A stretch of DNA of 15,095 nucleotides from Candidatus Bathyarchaeota archaeon CG07_land_8_20_14_0_80_47_9 (GCA_002779555.1 PEWI01000001.1:1-15095), one strand, 5' to 3'; positions 6,996 through 13,658 are shown, counted from the first letter of the stretch. Made by a program: numbers and translations. The notes: generated from the letters alone by a model not told the origin.

Positions 6996-7274
6996 CTAGC
7001 GTTCTAGTGTTATCTCGATTGTGCTTACGTTTGTTGGCGAGCCACCCTCTTCTCTGGGTGCCATCTGCTGCGTTCCTATGCCAACTCTTTTGACCTTGAC
7101 ATCCGGTAAGAATCGGCGCCTGGCGACCTCGACTACGTCGACTGCTCGGCTTATGGATCGCCCTCGTGCTTTAACATTTACTTCTTTTGCTCCGCCGTGA
7201 AAGAGGGTTATGCATGCCAGTACATAGTTCATTACTGGCTTGTTTCCAATCAACACTGAATTGCTTTCTGACAT
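6996..7274 (-). CDS. albA: Alba chromatin / nucleic-acid-binding protein
   Basis: Alba is a small dimeric DNA- and RNA-binding protein abundant in archaeal chromatin. The 92-residue protein begins MSESNSVLIGNKPVMNYVLA, where the lysine in GNKP corresponds to the conserved DNA-contacting, acetylatable lysine region of the family. It continues with the typical helix and loop ITLFHGGAKEVNVKARGRSI. The final beta strands include VGIGTQQM and STIEITLE. The open frame extends upstream to 7346, but the family start and an AGGAGTGA Shine-Dalgarno (7285-7292, 10 nt upstream) support the ATG at 7272-7274. It is the first gene of the alba-KH-aspS series and is divergent from the HTH-sucCD unit. Confidence 0.93.
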   Translation of the reverse strand: MSESNSVLIGNKPVMNYVLACITLFHGGAKEVNVKARGRSISRAVDVVEVARRRFLPDVKVKRVGIGTQQMAPREEGGSPTNVSTIEITLER

Positions 7275-7320
7275 TTTGTCCGCCTCACTCCTAGCTTTCA
7301 TTTTTCTATAGTGCGATAAC

Positions 7321-7330
7321 CAGTTTTTAT
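7321..7330 (-). promoter_or_regulatory. Candidate TATA box for alba
   Basis: The minus strand reads GATAAAAAC-like sequence here, about 50 nt before the alba ATG at 7274. That predicts a ~25-nt leader containing the Shine-Dalgarno. A closer ACTATAGA (7305-7312) and a farther TATTTATT are alternatives, so the exact start is uncertain. Confidence 0.35.
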
Positions 7331-7421
7331 CGAGAAATAAATACATTGCGGTTTTAGGCTCCGTTTAATAAAAATCAGCACTCAGAAATCACTCATTCGC
7401 CACATTTTCAGCTTGCCAAAC

Positions 7422-7429
7422 TCTTAAAT
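7422..7429 (+). promoter_or_regulatory. TATA box for the HTH regulator-sucCD unit
   Basis: CTTAAATA lies about 60 nt before the TTG start at 7486. It predicts a transcription start near 7452 and a leader of about 34 nt. The leader carries GAGGATGA (7474-7481), which matches the archaeal anti-Shine-Dalgarno. Confidence 0.5.
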
Positions 7430-7485
7430 AAGCCTCACTATCGTAAAGACTAGACTTAACAAAATGCTACCCAGAGGATGACAGC

Positions 7486-7944
7486 TTGGAAACGCTTACG
7501 AGACGCTCGCTCCAACTGCTCAGGATACTTTACGAGAGAGGCAAATCAACAACCACATTCACTTTGCACGTCAAACAGGACGAGTTGGCAACGCAGCTAG
7601 GCATAAGCAGACAAGCGTTAAATGTTCATCTGCGAAAGCTGAGAGATCTGAACTTAGTGCGCACGGGCAGAGGTTTTATAGACGTGACCGAAAAAGGATT
7701 GAACTCGCTCGGAGTGTCCTCTGCTCCAGCCTTCATACTGATTAAAGTGTCTCCCACAAAAAGGATTTACGTTTACGAAAGGCTCGGCGAGCTCACAGTT
7801 CAGAGAGCCTTCAGGATAGCAGGCGATGTTGATGCTCTTATAATTGTTGAAAGGGAAAAACTTGACGAAGTGTTAAAAAAGCTGTATTCGATTGACGGTA
7901 TACAAGACACAAGGTCGTACGTCACAATAGAAACCATAAAATGA
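7486..7944 (+). CDS. Winged-helix transcriptional regulator with C-terminal RAM-like (Lrp/AsnC) domain
   Basis: A 152-residue likely DNA-binding protein. Residues 1-72 form a winged helix: helices around 4-18 and 30-39, recognition helix SRQALNVHLRKLRDLNL (41-57) and wing RTGRGFIDVTEKG. Residues 81-152 (PAFILIKVSP, then AGDVDALIIVEREKLDEVLKK and the terminal TIETI) follow the beta-alpha-beta pattern of the RAM ligand-binding domain of Lrp/AsnC regulators, including a GDVDA turn. I infer a small-molecule-responsive regulator; the ligand is unknown. The start is TTG at 7486-7488 with GAGGATGA upstream. The stop is 13 nt before the sucC start and overlaps its Shine-Dalgarno. It is therefore probably co-transcribed with sucCD, and could regulate them and the divergent alba unit. 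The order HTH-then-RAM is normal, but the HTH resembles Crp/MarR-type winged helices more than the classic AsnC HTH. Confidence 0.75.
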   Translation: METLTRRSLQLLRILYERGKSTTTFTLHVKQDELATQLGISRQALNVHLRKLRDLNLVRTGRGFIDVTEKGLNSLGVSSAPAFILIKVSPTKRIYVYERLGELTVQRAFRIAGDVDALIIVEREKLDEVLKKLYSIDGIQDTRSYVTIETIK

Positions 7945-7957
7945 GGTGGAGAAAGCT

Positions 7958-9106
7958 TTGAAACTCTTTGAATATGAAGCAAAGACCATACTCGCGAAAT
8001 ACGGAATCCCGACACCGCAAGGCGGACTGGCAACAAGCGCAAGCCAAGCCAAGGAAGTCGCGAGCAAACTGAAACCGCCTGTCGTTATTAAGGCACAAGT
8101 CCTTGTTGCAGGAAGAGGAAAAGCAGGCGGAATACTCTTTGCCAGCTCGGCTGAGGAAGCGGAAACCGCCGCAAACAAACTGCTGAACGTGCAGATAAAG
8201 GGCATACCTGTCAAAAGCATATGGATCGAAGAGAAGATACAGATAAAAAGAGAACTCTACTTCGGCATAACAACCGACAGATTCAACCAAAGCTACGTGG
8301 CAATCGCTTCCGCGGCAGGCGGAATGGAAATAGAGGAAATAGCTGCAAAGACTCCTGAAAAAGTCATCAAGCTTCTGATCAATCCTGAATATGGGTTCCG
8401 CTCATTCCACGCCAGACAGATGGCCACAAAGATGGGTTACGCTGGCAACCAGATTTCTGAGCTTGGAAAGGTACTTGAAAGACTGTACTGCATCGGCATG
8501 GATTATGATGCAGAACTGATCGAAATGAACCCCTTGGTGGAAACTGTTGACGGAAAATTTGCGGCAGCAGACACGCGCATAATATTGGATGACAACGCCC
8601 TGTTTCGCCATCAAGAATACAAGAAGAGGCTACTGGAAGGTGAAAGTGAACTAAGCCCACAAGAGCTGGAAGCAATGAAAAACGACTTGGCTTACGTTAA
8701 ACTCGATGGCAACATAGGAGTCATAGGCAACGGAGCAGGCCTCGTAATGGCAACACTCGACACCATCCAATACTATGGTGGAAAACCAGCAAACTTCTTG
8801 GACGTCGGCGGCGGAGCACCCTCAGAAAAAACAGCACTAGCCCTGAAGATAGTGCTCTCTGACCCGAATGTTAGAGCGCTTTTCATAAACATACTAGGCG
8901 GAATCACCCGCTGCGACGAAGTTGCACGAGGAATCTTGGAAGCAAAAGAAAAAGTCGGAGTCACAAAACCCATGGTGATAAGACTCGTAGGCACAAACGA
9001 AGAAGAAGGAAAAAGAATACTGACAAATGCTGGAATACACGTGTTGGAAAGCATGGAAGAAGCAGCGCAACGAGCCGTTGAAATCTCAAAACAAGGAGAC
9101 AAGTGA
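7958..9106 (+). CDS. sucC: Succinyl-CoA synthetase (ADP-forming) beta subunit
   Basis: The beta subunit carries the ATP-grasp nucleotide site and, with SucD, interconverts succinyl-CoA and succinate with ATP formation. The 382-residue protein starts KLFEYEAKTILAKYGIPTP, the canonical N-terminus. The ATP-grasp glycine loop is VAGRGKAGGI (50-59), the metal-site region ELIEMNPLV (186-194), then GNGAGLVMATLD (257-268), NFLDVGGGA (279-287) and NILGGITRCDEVA (311-323) in the ligase domain. I chose TTG at 7958-7960 because GAGGTGG (7943-7949) sits 8 nt upstream and the protein then begins at the family position; GTG at 7946 would add four residues. It overlaps sucD by 4 nt. Malate-CoA ligase is a related alternative, but nothing here points to it. 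Confidence 0.93.
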   Translation: MKLFEYEAKTILAKYGIPTPQGGLATSASQAKEVASKLKPPVVIKAQVLVAGRGKAGGILFASSAEEAETAANKLLNVQIKGIPVKSIWIEEKIQIKRELYFGITTDRFNQSYVAIASAAGGMEIEEIAAKTPEKVIKLLINPEYGFRSFHARQMATKMGYAGNQISELGKVLERLYCIGMDYDAELIEMNPLVETVDGKFAAADTRIILDDNALFRHQEYKKRLLEGESELSPQELEAMKNDLAYVKLDGNIGVIGNGAGLVMATLDTIQYYGGKPANFLDVGGGAPSEKTALALKIVLSDPNVRALFINILGGITRCDEVARGILEAKEKVGVTKPMVIRLVGTNEEEGKRILTNAGIHVLESMEEAAQRAVEISKQGDK

Positions 9107-9978
9107 ACTTGGGAATAGTAATAGATAAAAACACAAGAGCACTCGTCCAAGGCATAACTGGAACACAGGGAAGCTTTCATACGAAGCTCATGCTGGAATA
9201 CGGGACAAAAATCGTCGCAGGCATAACCCCTGGGAAAGGTGGAACAGAAATCCATGGCGTGCCGATTTATGACACAGTTGAAGAAGCTCAGCAAAAAAGC
9301 TCGGCAGATGCCTCGATAATCTTCGTGCCAGCAGCATTCGCCGCAGACGCAGCCCTGGAAGCCTTGGAAAATGGCATCAAAAAAGTCGTCATAATAACAG
9401 AACACATCCCGATAAAAGACGCCGTTGGTTTGATGGCAATCGCAAAGCAAGCCAAAGCAACGATAGTCGGCCCCAACACCCCTGGAATAGTAACCCCTGG
9501 CGAATGCAAGCTTGGAATAATGCCTGCTCACATCTTCAAGTCAGGCGGCGTAGGCATGGTCTCACGAAGCGGAACACTGACTTACGAGATAGCGGCGGGG
9601 CTGACCAGAAACAATCATGGGCAATCAACGTGCTTGGGTTTGGGAGGCGACCCGATAACAGGCCTGAACTTCATAGATACTCTGAAAATGTTCGCCAGCG
9701 ACCACCAGACAAAAGCCGTTGTCTTGATAGGAGAGATCGGCGGCAACTTAGAAGAACTAGCAGCAAAATACATTGCAGACCAAAAATACCCCAAGCCAGT
9801 CGTGGCATTCATCGCTGGACGTTCTGCCCCATCTGGAAAACGGATGGGTCACGCAGGCGCAATAGTGACGGGCAAGACTGGAACAGCCGAAAGCAAGATT
9901 GAGGCTTTCAGAAAAGCAGGAGTCAGTGTGGCTGAAAAACCCAATGACGTAAGTGACTTGCTGACGAAACTTATCTAG
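9103..9978 (+). CDS. sucD: Succinyl-CoA synthetase alpha subunit
   Basis: The alpha subunit binds CoA and carries the phosphohistidine. The 291-residue protein shows the CoA-binding Rossmann start ALVQGITGTQGSFHTKLM (13-30) and GITPGKGG. It continues with GPNTPGIVTPGECKLGIMP (123-141), GMVSRSGTLTYEI (151-163), and GRSAPSGKRMGHAGAIV (239-255) with His250 as the expected phosphorylated histidine. The start is taken as GTG at 9103-9105, overlapping the sucC stop as GTGA. A TTG six nt later, better spaced from AAGGAG (9093-9098), is an alternative that removes two residues. It is co-transcribed with sucC and ends before a T6 tract. Confidence 0.94.
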   Translation: MNLGIVIDKNTRALVQGITGTQGSFHTKLMLEYGTKIVAGITPGKGGTEIHGVPIYDTVEEAQQKSSADASIIFVPAAFAADAALEALENGIKKVVIITEHIPIKDAVGLMAIAKQAKATIVGPNTPGIVTPGECKLGIMPAHIFKSGGVGMVSRSGTLTYEIAAGLTRNNHGQSTCLGLGGDPITGLNFIDTLKMFASDHQTKAVVLIGEIGGNLEELAAKYIADQKYPKPVVAFIAGRSAPSGKRMGHAGAIVTGKTGTAESKIEAFRKAGVSVAEKPNDVSDLLTKLI

Positions 9979-10043
9979 AAAGATGTTGTACTTTCTCGGC
10001 TCAACTGTTCGGTGTAAGACACAAAGGTACATGCAAGGCAGGA

Positions 10044-10056
10044 GCCATTTTTTGGC
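10044..10056 (+). terminator. Possible terminator after sucD
   Basis: GCCATTTTTTGGC contains six T flanked by a short GCCA/TGGC inverted repeat, about 65 nt after the sucD stop and just before the L40e promoter. The stem is short, so the T-tract is the main argument. Confidence 0.4.
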
Positions 10057-10067
10057 AACTGCAAAAA

Positions 10068-10075
10068 GTATATTT
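10068..10075 (+). promoter_or_regulatory. TATA box for the L40e gene
   Basis: AGTATATT lies about 50 nt before the L40e ATG (10122), predicting a start near 10097. The short leader carries GAGGG (10107-10112 region) as a weak ribosome site. Confidence 0.45.
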
Positions 10076-10121
10076 GACAGCGGGTCATCTGAGTTCTAGC
10101 CATCAAAGAGGGATTGACAAG

Positions 10122-10283
10122 ATGCCTATATTAGACCCGTTAAAGAAAGCAATCGCTCAGAAGCACAGACTCTACATGAAGATCTGCAGAGAATGCGGCG
10201 CGAGAAATGCTGCGACTGCAGTAAAATGTAGAAAGTGCCGAAGCAAGAGCTTGCGCTGGAAGAAAAGAGAAATCGTAAAGTAG
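10122..10283 (+). CDS. rpl40e: Large-subunit ribosomal protein L40e
   Basis: A 53-residue zinc-ribbon protein of the large ribosomal subunit, found in archaea and, as a ubiquitin fusion, in eukaryotes. It starts MPILDPLKKAIAQKH, matching the family (MPI.DP....IAQ). It has four cysteines at 22, 25, 36 and 39 (CREC and CRKC) and a basic tail. The open frame extends upstream to 10074, but the family start at the ATG 10122-10124 is clear. It appears to be a single-gene unit, convergent with the DUF116 gene, whose stop is only 12 nt away. Confidence 0.93.
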   Translation: MPILDPLKKAIAQKHRLYMKICRECGARNAATAVKCRKCRSKSLRWKKREIVK

Positions 10284-10295
10284 CCTTTCTTATGT

Positions 10296-10910
10296 CTAAA
10301 GTATCTTAAGCAGAGTTTCAACGTTGAAGATTGTGTTGGCACAGCCATTCTTTATCAGCGGAACAGATTGACCAGCTACCTTCATAGCCTTCAGCGTTTC
10401 CCCGCTCAGCTTAGTCTCCTCGCCGCAAGCCACTCCCACAACACCCTCATAATGTTTAGCTTTCAAAATCTTCGGCACGCAAGAACCACCAGGCAGAATG
10501 TAAACATCATAACCTTTTTTCTCGGCAAGAACCACTGCCCTATTCACCAGACAATCAGAAGAGCAGTGTCCGCAAATGTATGATGGAATCTTCGGCTCAA
10601 ACACCGCATGGCAACGACTGTCCATGTATTTCCTAGAACAATGCGGCAGCAAAAGCACCCTCTTCCTTGTCTGCACGAACTTCTCTCTTTCAACAAGATT
10701 CTTGGCTTGCAAGTCAATCAAGTCTTCGAGAAGAACAACGGCATCAGACACGTTCAGGCCAGTTGCTTCTTGAATTTTGAATTTCTTTATCATGCTTTGT
10801 GCAGTCTTGCTCATTTGTTTATGCATGCCCCTTTCGTAACCGACCCGTGCAATTTCGGTGAAGAAGAAGCGTGGAATCCTGGAAAGGTCAAAGATGAACT
10901 TGTAGGGCAT
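10296..10910 (-). CDS. DUF116 family cysteine-rich protein
   Basis: A 204-residue protein of the DUF116 family, whose function is not established to my knowledge. The family hallmarks are the LLLPHC segment (87-91), CGHCSSDC (113-120), VYILPGGSCVPKI (136-148), GVVGVACGEE (156-165) and a late VPLIKNGC (183-190). Eight cysteines (91, 100, 113, 116, 120, 144, 162, 190) suggest one or more metal or iron-sulfur centres; that is inference. The N-terminal ~80 residues are helical and basic. ATG start at 10908-10910 without a Shine-Dalgarno, but with a TATA box at the leaderless distance. It is divergent from the 133-residue TPR-like gene and convergent with L40e. Confidence 0.8.
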   Translation of the reverse strand: MPYKFIFDLSRIPRFFFTEIARVGYERGMHKQMSKTAQSMIKKFKIQEATGLNVSDAVVLLEDLIDLQAKNLVEREKFVQTRKRVLLLPHCSRKYMDSRCHAVFEPKIPSYICGHCSSDCLVNRAVVLAEKKGYDVYILPGGSCVPKILKAKHYEGVVGVACGEETKLSGETLKAMKVAGQSVPLIKNGCANTIFNVETLLKIL

Positions 10911-10935
10911 AGGTTACATGATGGGAGGACAAACC

Positions 10936-10943
10936 TTTAAAAT
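10936..10943 (-). promoter_or_regulatory. TATA box for the DUF116 gene (near-leaderless)
   Basis: The minus strand reads ATTTTAAA, centred about 29 nt before the ATG at 10910. No Shine-Dalgarno is present between it and the start, so the mRNA should have no or almost no leader. Confidence 0.5.
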
Positions 10944-10952
10944 TATCTATCC

Positions 10953-10961
10953 TGTATATCT
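10953..10961 (+). promoter_or_regulatory. Candidate TATA box for the 133-aa protein gene
   Basis: TGTATATCT lies about 55 nt before the ATG at 11012, predicting a ~28-nt leader. The leader carries a strong Shine-Dalgarno, AAGGAGG (10998-11004), 7 nt before the start. Confidence 0.45.
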
Positions 10962-11011
10962 AGGCTAAGCAGAATCTGAGAAGAAAGGTATTAGAAGAAG
11001 GAGGCTAAATA

Positions 11012-11413
11012 ATGGGTTTACTTGACAGATTCAGAAAGAAGAAGGAGGTTGAGAACATATCCGCCGAATCTACGAAAATAACAACCGAGCTTGAGAAGTT
11101 CTGTGGAAGCGACAAGGAAACGTATGAAGCTTTGCTCAACACAATGGCCCTTGACCCGAGAAAAATCGGGACTCCCTTAAAGGAAGCGGTTGAAAATGCC
11201 AAGAAAGCTGAAAAAGAAAAGGATTCTATAATAGCCCGAGAATGGTACAGAGTCGCTGGAAGCTTGGCGATTTATGAAGGAAGCGCGAAAAAAGCAGCAG
11301 AATTCTTCAATGAAGCACAAAGAATCTTCCCCGGCGAGAAGTTCCCGTTCCTGAAGAACCCTGAAAAGGCCGTTGCTAAGGCACAAGAATATTATAAGAA
11401 GCATCTGACTTGA
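11012..11413 (+). CDS. Small helical, TPR-like protein of unknown function
   Basis: I do not recognise a named family. The 133-residue protein starts MGLLDRFRKKKEV, a basic amphipathic helix that could touch membrane or nucleic acid. It is otherwise charged and helical. Residues about 77-107 (AREWYRVAGSLAIYEGSA, then KKAAEFFNEAQRIFP) have the spacing of a tetratricopeptide repeat: W/Y, A, G and a terminal P. A second partial one may follow near the C-terminus (NPEKAVAKAQEYYKKHL). No signal peptide or membrane segment and only one cysteine. ATG start with a perfectly placed AAGGAGG, suggesting strong translation. It is divergent from the DUF116 gene with about 100 nt between, and convergent with the zinc-ribbon coiled-coil gene. 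Confidence 0.7.
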   Translation: MGLLDRFRKKKEVENISAESTKITTELEKFCGSDKETYEALLNTMALDPRKIGTPLKEAVENAKKAEKEKDSIIAREWYRVAGSLAIYEGSAKKAAEFFNEAQRIFPGEKFPFLKNPEKAVAKAQEYYKKHLT

Positions 11414-11437
11414 CAATTAGCAGAAGCATGCATGACT

Positions 11438-11451
11438 GTTCGGTTCCGAAC
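11438..11451. repeat. Tight inverted repeat between convergent genes
   Basis: GTTCGG (11438-11443) and CCGAAC (11446-11451) are exact reverse complements with a TT spacer. They lie in the 42-nt gap between two convergent genes, with the palindrome CATGCATG just before. This could be a two-sided end signal or a small binding site. There is no T-tract. Confidence 0.4.
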
Positions 11452-11455
11452 TGAA

Positions 11456-11899
11456 CTACCTTTGTTTTTGCTGTTCTTCTTCCTCTGGATAACCGAGCAG
11501 GTCTCTGAGAGATTTCACTTCTTCGCGCATCATGCTTACTTCGCTTTCAAGGGCAGTTACTCTTGATTCTGCTACCTTTCTGAGGCTGTCAATTTCAATC
11601 ATCAGATTCGAACGTTCAGTTTCCAACGTCTTTATCTTCTCCCGCAGGTTCTTCAAGGTCTGCATTAGTTCTCCCCTTATGCCCTTAATTCTTTCCACCA
11701 TATTTTTAATACTTGCTGCCGCTTCAACTTTGGCTTTAGGTTCTACAGCTGCTCTAAAACGAACCCCGCAGCTTGGACATTCAAATATACCAACAATGAG
11801 TTTGGATTCTTCGCCTTTTTTTGATGGTCTTCTCGAAGGGATAGGCCAAGTCTTCACTGGAGTCGCTACTTCTGTCTCACATTTCGGGCATTTGACCAA
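11456..11899 (-). CDS. Zinc-ribbon plus coiled-coil protein of unknown function
   Basis: No known family is recognised. The 147-residue protein has an N-terminal zinc ribbon (C4/C7 in CPKC and C41/C44 in CPSCG) separated by a proline-rich, basic loop. A long coiled coil follows at about 62-136 (IKNMVERIKGIRGELMQ onwards, heptads of L/I/V), and an acidic, Gln-rich tail (YPEEEEQQKQR). The start is TTG at 11897-11899, the only start that keeps the first CxxC; an in-frame stop lies five codons upstream. GGGGGT just before it is a weak ribosome site. It is divergent from the 112-residue coiled-coil gene, with only 83 nt between the outermost starts. The coiled coil at 85-133 aligns with residues 23-73 of that neighbour at about 50 percent identity, by eye. 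Confidence 0.7.
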   Translation of the reverse strand: MVKCPKCETEVATPVKTWPIPSRRPSKKGEESKLIVGIFECPSCGVRFRAAVEPKAKVEAAASIKNMVERIKGIRGELMQTLKNLREKIKTLETERSNLMIEIDSLRKVAESRVTALESEVSMMREEVKSLRDLLGYPEEEEQQKQR

Positions 11900-11982
11900 A
11901 CCAGACCCCCATCATAACTATCGCTGCCCGAGTCTAAAATGTGTTTTGCAAGAGGTTCTGATAGCCTAGAGCAAGTTATTAA

Positions 11983-12321
11983 TTGCAAACATGCAGAATA
12001 TGCCCTGAGTTGGCGGTTAGTTTGCAAGTCGTCGAGATGAAGAACAGACTAGTGGAAAAGATTAAGGCGTTGGAACATGAGAAAAGCACGCTTTTGGAGG
12101 AGGTAAGACAGCTCAGGGAAGTTGTGGAGTTGAGCGAAAAGGCAAAGATTTTGGAAAATGAGGTTAACAAGCTGAAAGATGAAGCTAAAGTTTTGAGGGA
12201 GAGAATACCAAGGGAGTTTCTGCGAGAGTTGGAGCAGATTGCATCCACCTTGCTAACGGAAGATAAAGCGGAAGCCTCAAGCGAAGAGTGCTCAAGCTGC
12301 GAAGAAGAAGAGTTTCTCTAA
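11983..12321 (+). CDS. Small coiled-coil protein with terminal CxxC motifs, divergent partner of the zinc-ribbon protein
   Basis: No known family is recognised. From the TTG at 11983 the protein has 112 residues: a CRIC motif (C4, C7), a coiled coil at about 19-76, a helix PREFLRELEQIASTLL (76-91), and an acidic tail with a second CxxC (ECSSCEEE, C103/C106). If both pairs are real they could bind one metal when the molecule folds back or pairs with a partner. The start is uncertain: no Shine-Dalgarno precedes the TTG, and an ATG at 12037 would give 94 residues and lose the first CxxC. An AT-rich element near 11973-11981 would suit TTG 12010 or ATG 12037. The coiled coil resembles that of the divergent neighbour. 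Confidence 0.6.
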   Translation: MQTCRICPELAVSLQVVEMKNRLVEKIKALEHEKSTLLEEVRQLREVVELSEKAKILENEVNKLKDEAKVLRERIPREFLRELEQIASTLLTEDKAEASSEECSSCEEEEFL

Positions 12322-12344
12322 AACTGTATATGTGACTAGCGAGC

Positions 12345-12360
12345 AAAAAAAAGAAAGAGG
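12345..12360 (-). terminator. T-tract terminator of the gar1-tfb unit
   Basis: On the minus strand, directly after the tfb stop, the sequence reads CTTTCTTTTTTTTGC, with eight T in a row at 12345-12352. This is a typical archaeal T-rich terminator and the strongest one in the window. Confidence 0.6.
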
Positions 12361-12363
12361 TTG

Positions 12364-13338
12364 TTAGACGCTCATTTCGAACATTAACCGTTCAACAAGT
12401 TCTTTGTAACGATTTCGAATTGTAACCTCTGTCACCTGCGCTATCTCGGCTATTTCTCTTTGCGTCTTCCGTTCGCCCGTCAGCACTGAAGCTATGTAGC
12501 TTGCGGCTGCTGCTATGCCTGTTGGTCCGCGCCCTGAAGTGAGCTTAAGCTCTTTCGCTGCTGCCAGAATCTTATGCGCGATCTCTTCGACCTTTCCCTG
12601 CATCGTTAGTTGATTTGAAAACTTGGTTATGTATTGGCTTGGCTTCAGAGGCGGGACAGAATAGTTAAGCTCCTTTATCAGAAAGCGGTAACTTCGACCA
12701 ACTTCCTTCTTGCTCATGCTCGACGCCTGCGCTATCTCTTCCAACGTTCTAGCCAATCCACACTGCCTGCAAGCCAAGTAGATTGCCGCCGCAGTCACGC
12801 CTTGAATCGACCTCCCGCGTATCAACCGTTCTTTCACAGCTTTCCGATAGACGACTGAAGCTGTTTCAAGGATGTTCCTAGGAAGATTCAGATTGTTGGC
12901 GATTTTCGTGATTTCAGACAGTGCAAAGGCCAGATTGCGTTCTGTTGCGTCTGAAACTCTTATGCGTCGCTGCCACTTTCTGAGACGATAAACCTGTGCC
13001 TTTTGTCCCGGCGACAGACTTTTTCCGTAGATGTCCCGGTCATGCCAGTCAATCATTGTTGACAAGCCTTTGTCGTGAATCGTGTAAGTCAAGGGAGCGC
13101 CAACTCTGGTTCTCTTTGCCCTCTGTTCATCATCGAAAGCCCTCCACTCTGGGCCTCTATCGGCTATTTTTGCAGCCACCACGAAGCCACAGTCCATGCA
13201 AACTATCTCGGCACATTCATAGTCTCGCATGAGCCTTGTGCTGCCACATTCTGGACAACTTTGAACTTTAACAGGTTCAGCATGTTGCGATGGTGGTGAC
13301 GGACTGGACCTCTCATGCTCTTCTTCGTAATCGCTCAT
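12364..13338 (-). CDS. tfb: Transcription initiation factor TFB (TFIIB homolog)
   Basis: TFB binds the TBP-TATA complex and the BRE element and recruits RNA polymerase. The 324-residue protein has an acidic, serine/proline-rich N-terminal extension (1-24) and a zinc ribbon with C28, C31, C47 and C50 (CPECGS and CMDCG). The B-reader/linker follows (RGPEWRAFDDEQRAKRTRVG, 61-80, then TIHDKGLST). Two cyclin folds come next, including SIQGVTAAAIYLACR and GRGPTGIAAAASYIAS. The C-terminal helix-turn-helix that contacts BRE is TQREIAEIAQVTEVTIRNRY. ATG start at 13336-13338 with AAAGGAGA about 8 nt upstream, inside the end of gar1 (26-nt overlap). The gar1-tfb order is common in archaea. Confidence 0.96.
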   Translation of the reverse strand: MSDYEEEHERSSPSPPSQHAEPVKVQSCPECGSTRLMRDYECAEIVCMDCGFVVAAKIADRGPEWRAFDDEQRAKRTRVGAPLTYTIHDKGLSTMIDWHDRDIYGKSLSPGQKAQVYRLRKWQRRIRVSDATERNLAFALSEITKIANNLNLPRNILETASVVYRKAVKERLIRGRSIQGVTAAAIYLACRQCGLARTLEEIAQASSMSKKEVGRSYRFLIKELNYSVPPLKPSQYITKFSNQLTMQGKVEEIAHKILAAAKELKLTSGRGPTGIAAAASYIASVLTGERKTQREIAEIAQVTEVTIRNRYKELVERLMFEMSV

Positions 13339-13588
13339 TCAAGTTCTTCTCCTTTCTCCTCTTTGAGGGGAGCACATACAGTGTCCTATTCGTCAGCTTC
13401 TCAGGTTCCTGAATTGACGGTCTTACTGCCGCGTAAGGTGATGACACCGGACCGAAAATGTCAAAAACTTTTCCGACAGGCTTCAGATTCTCGTCAACGA
13501 CGGTGTCGCCAATTCGAGGAGTGTTTTCGACCTTTGCTATTATGTTCCGGCTTGGACTTATGTGAAGGACTACGCCTAGTCTCTGCAA
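13313..13588 (-). CDS. gar1: H/ACA ribonucleoprotein protein Gar1
   Basis: Gar1 is a subunit of the H/ACA RNP that, with Cbf5, Nop10 and L7Ae, pseudouridylates rRNA; it helps substrate turnover. The 91-residue protein has the small beta-barrel pattern of the family: LGVVLHISPSRNIIAKVEN (4-22), IGDTVVDENLKPVGKVFDIF (26-45), GPVSSPYAAVRP, and a basic tail RRKEKNLNERLRRRA. The start is TTG at 13586-13588; GAGGGG lies about 10 nt upstream and a TATA box at 13637-13644, giving a normal short leader. It overlaps the tfb start by 26 nt, so the two are coupled. Its partner protein L7Ae is encoded divergently across the long gap. Confidence 0.88.
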   Translation of the reverse strand: MQRLGVVLHISPSRNIIAKVENTPRIGDTVVDENLKPVGKVFDIFGPVSSPYAAVRPSIQEPEKLTNRTLYVLPSKRRKEKNLNERLRRRA

Positions 13589-13636
13589 ACTTTTAAATTC
13601 CCCTCACGAAAAGCATCATGGTTCAGCGGAACAGGT

Positions 13637-13644
13637 TATTTAAA
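13637..13644. promoter_or_regulatory. TATA box for gar1-tfb, nearly symmetric
   Basis: On the minus strand it reads TTTAAATA, about 52 nt before the gar1 TTG. It predicts a ~25-nt leader that includes GAGGGG. The core TTTAAA is palindromic, so it could also fire on the plus strand, starting near 13665 inside the repeat-rich part of the gap. Confidence 0.45.
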
Positions 13645-13658
13645 CTTTTCTACGCTAG

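Noticed and set aside
8773..9531. 252-codon open frame on the minus strand across sucC/sucD.
   Set aside because: Antisense to two well-supported enzymes; rich in Cys, Tyr and Phe with no family resemblance.
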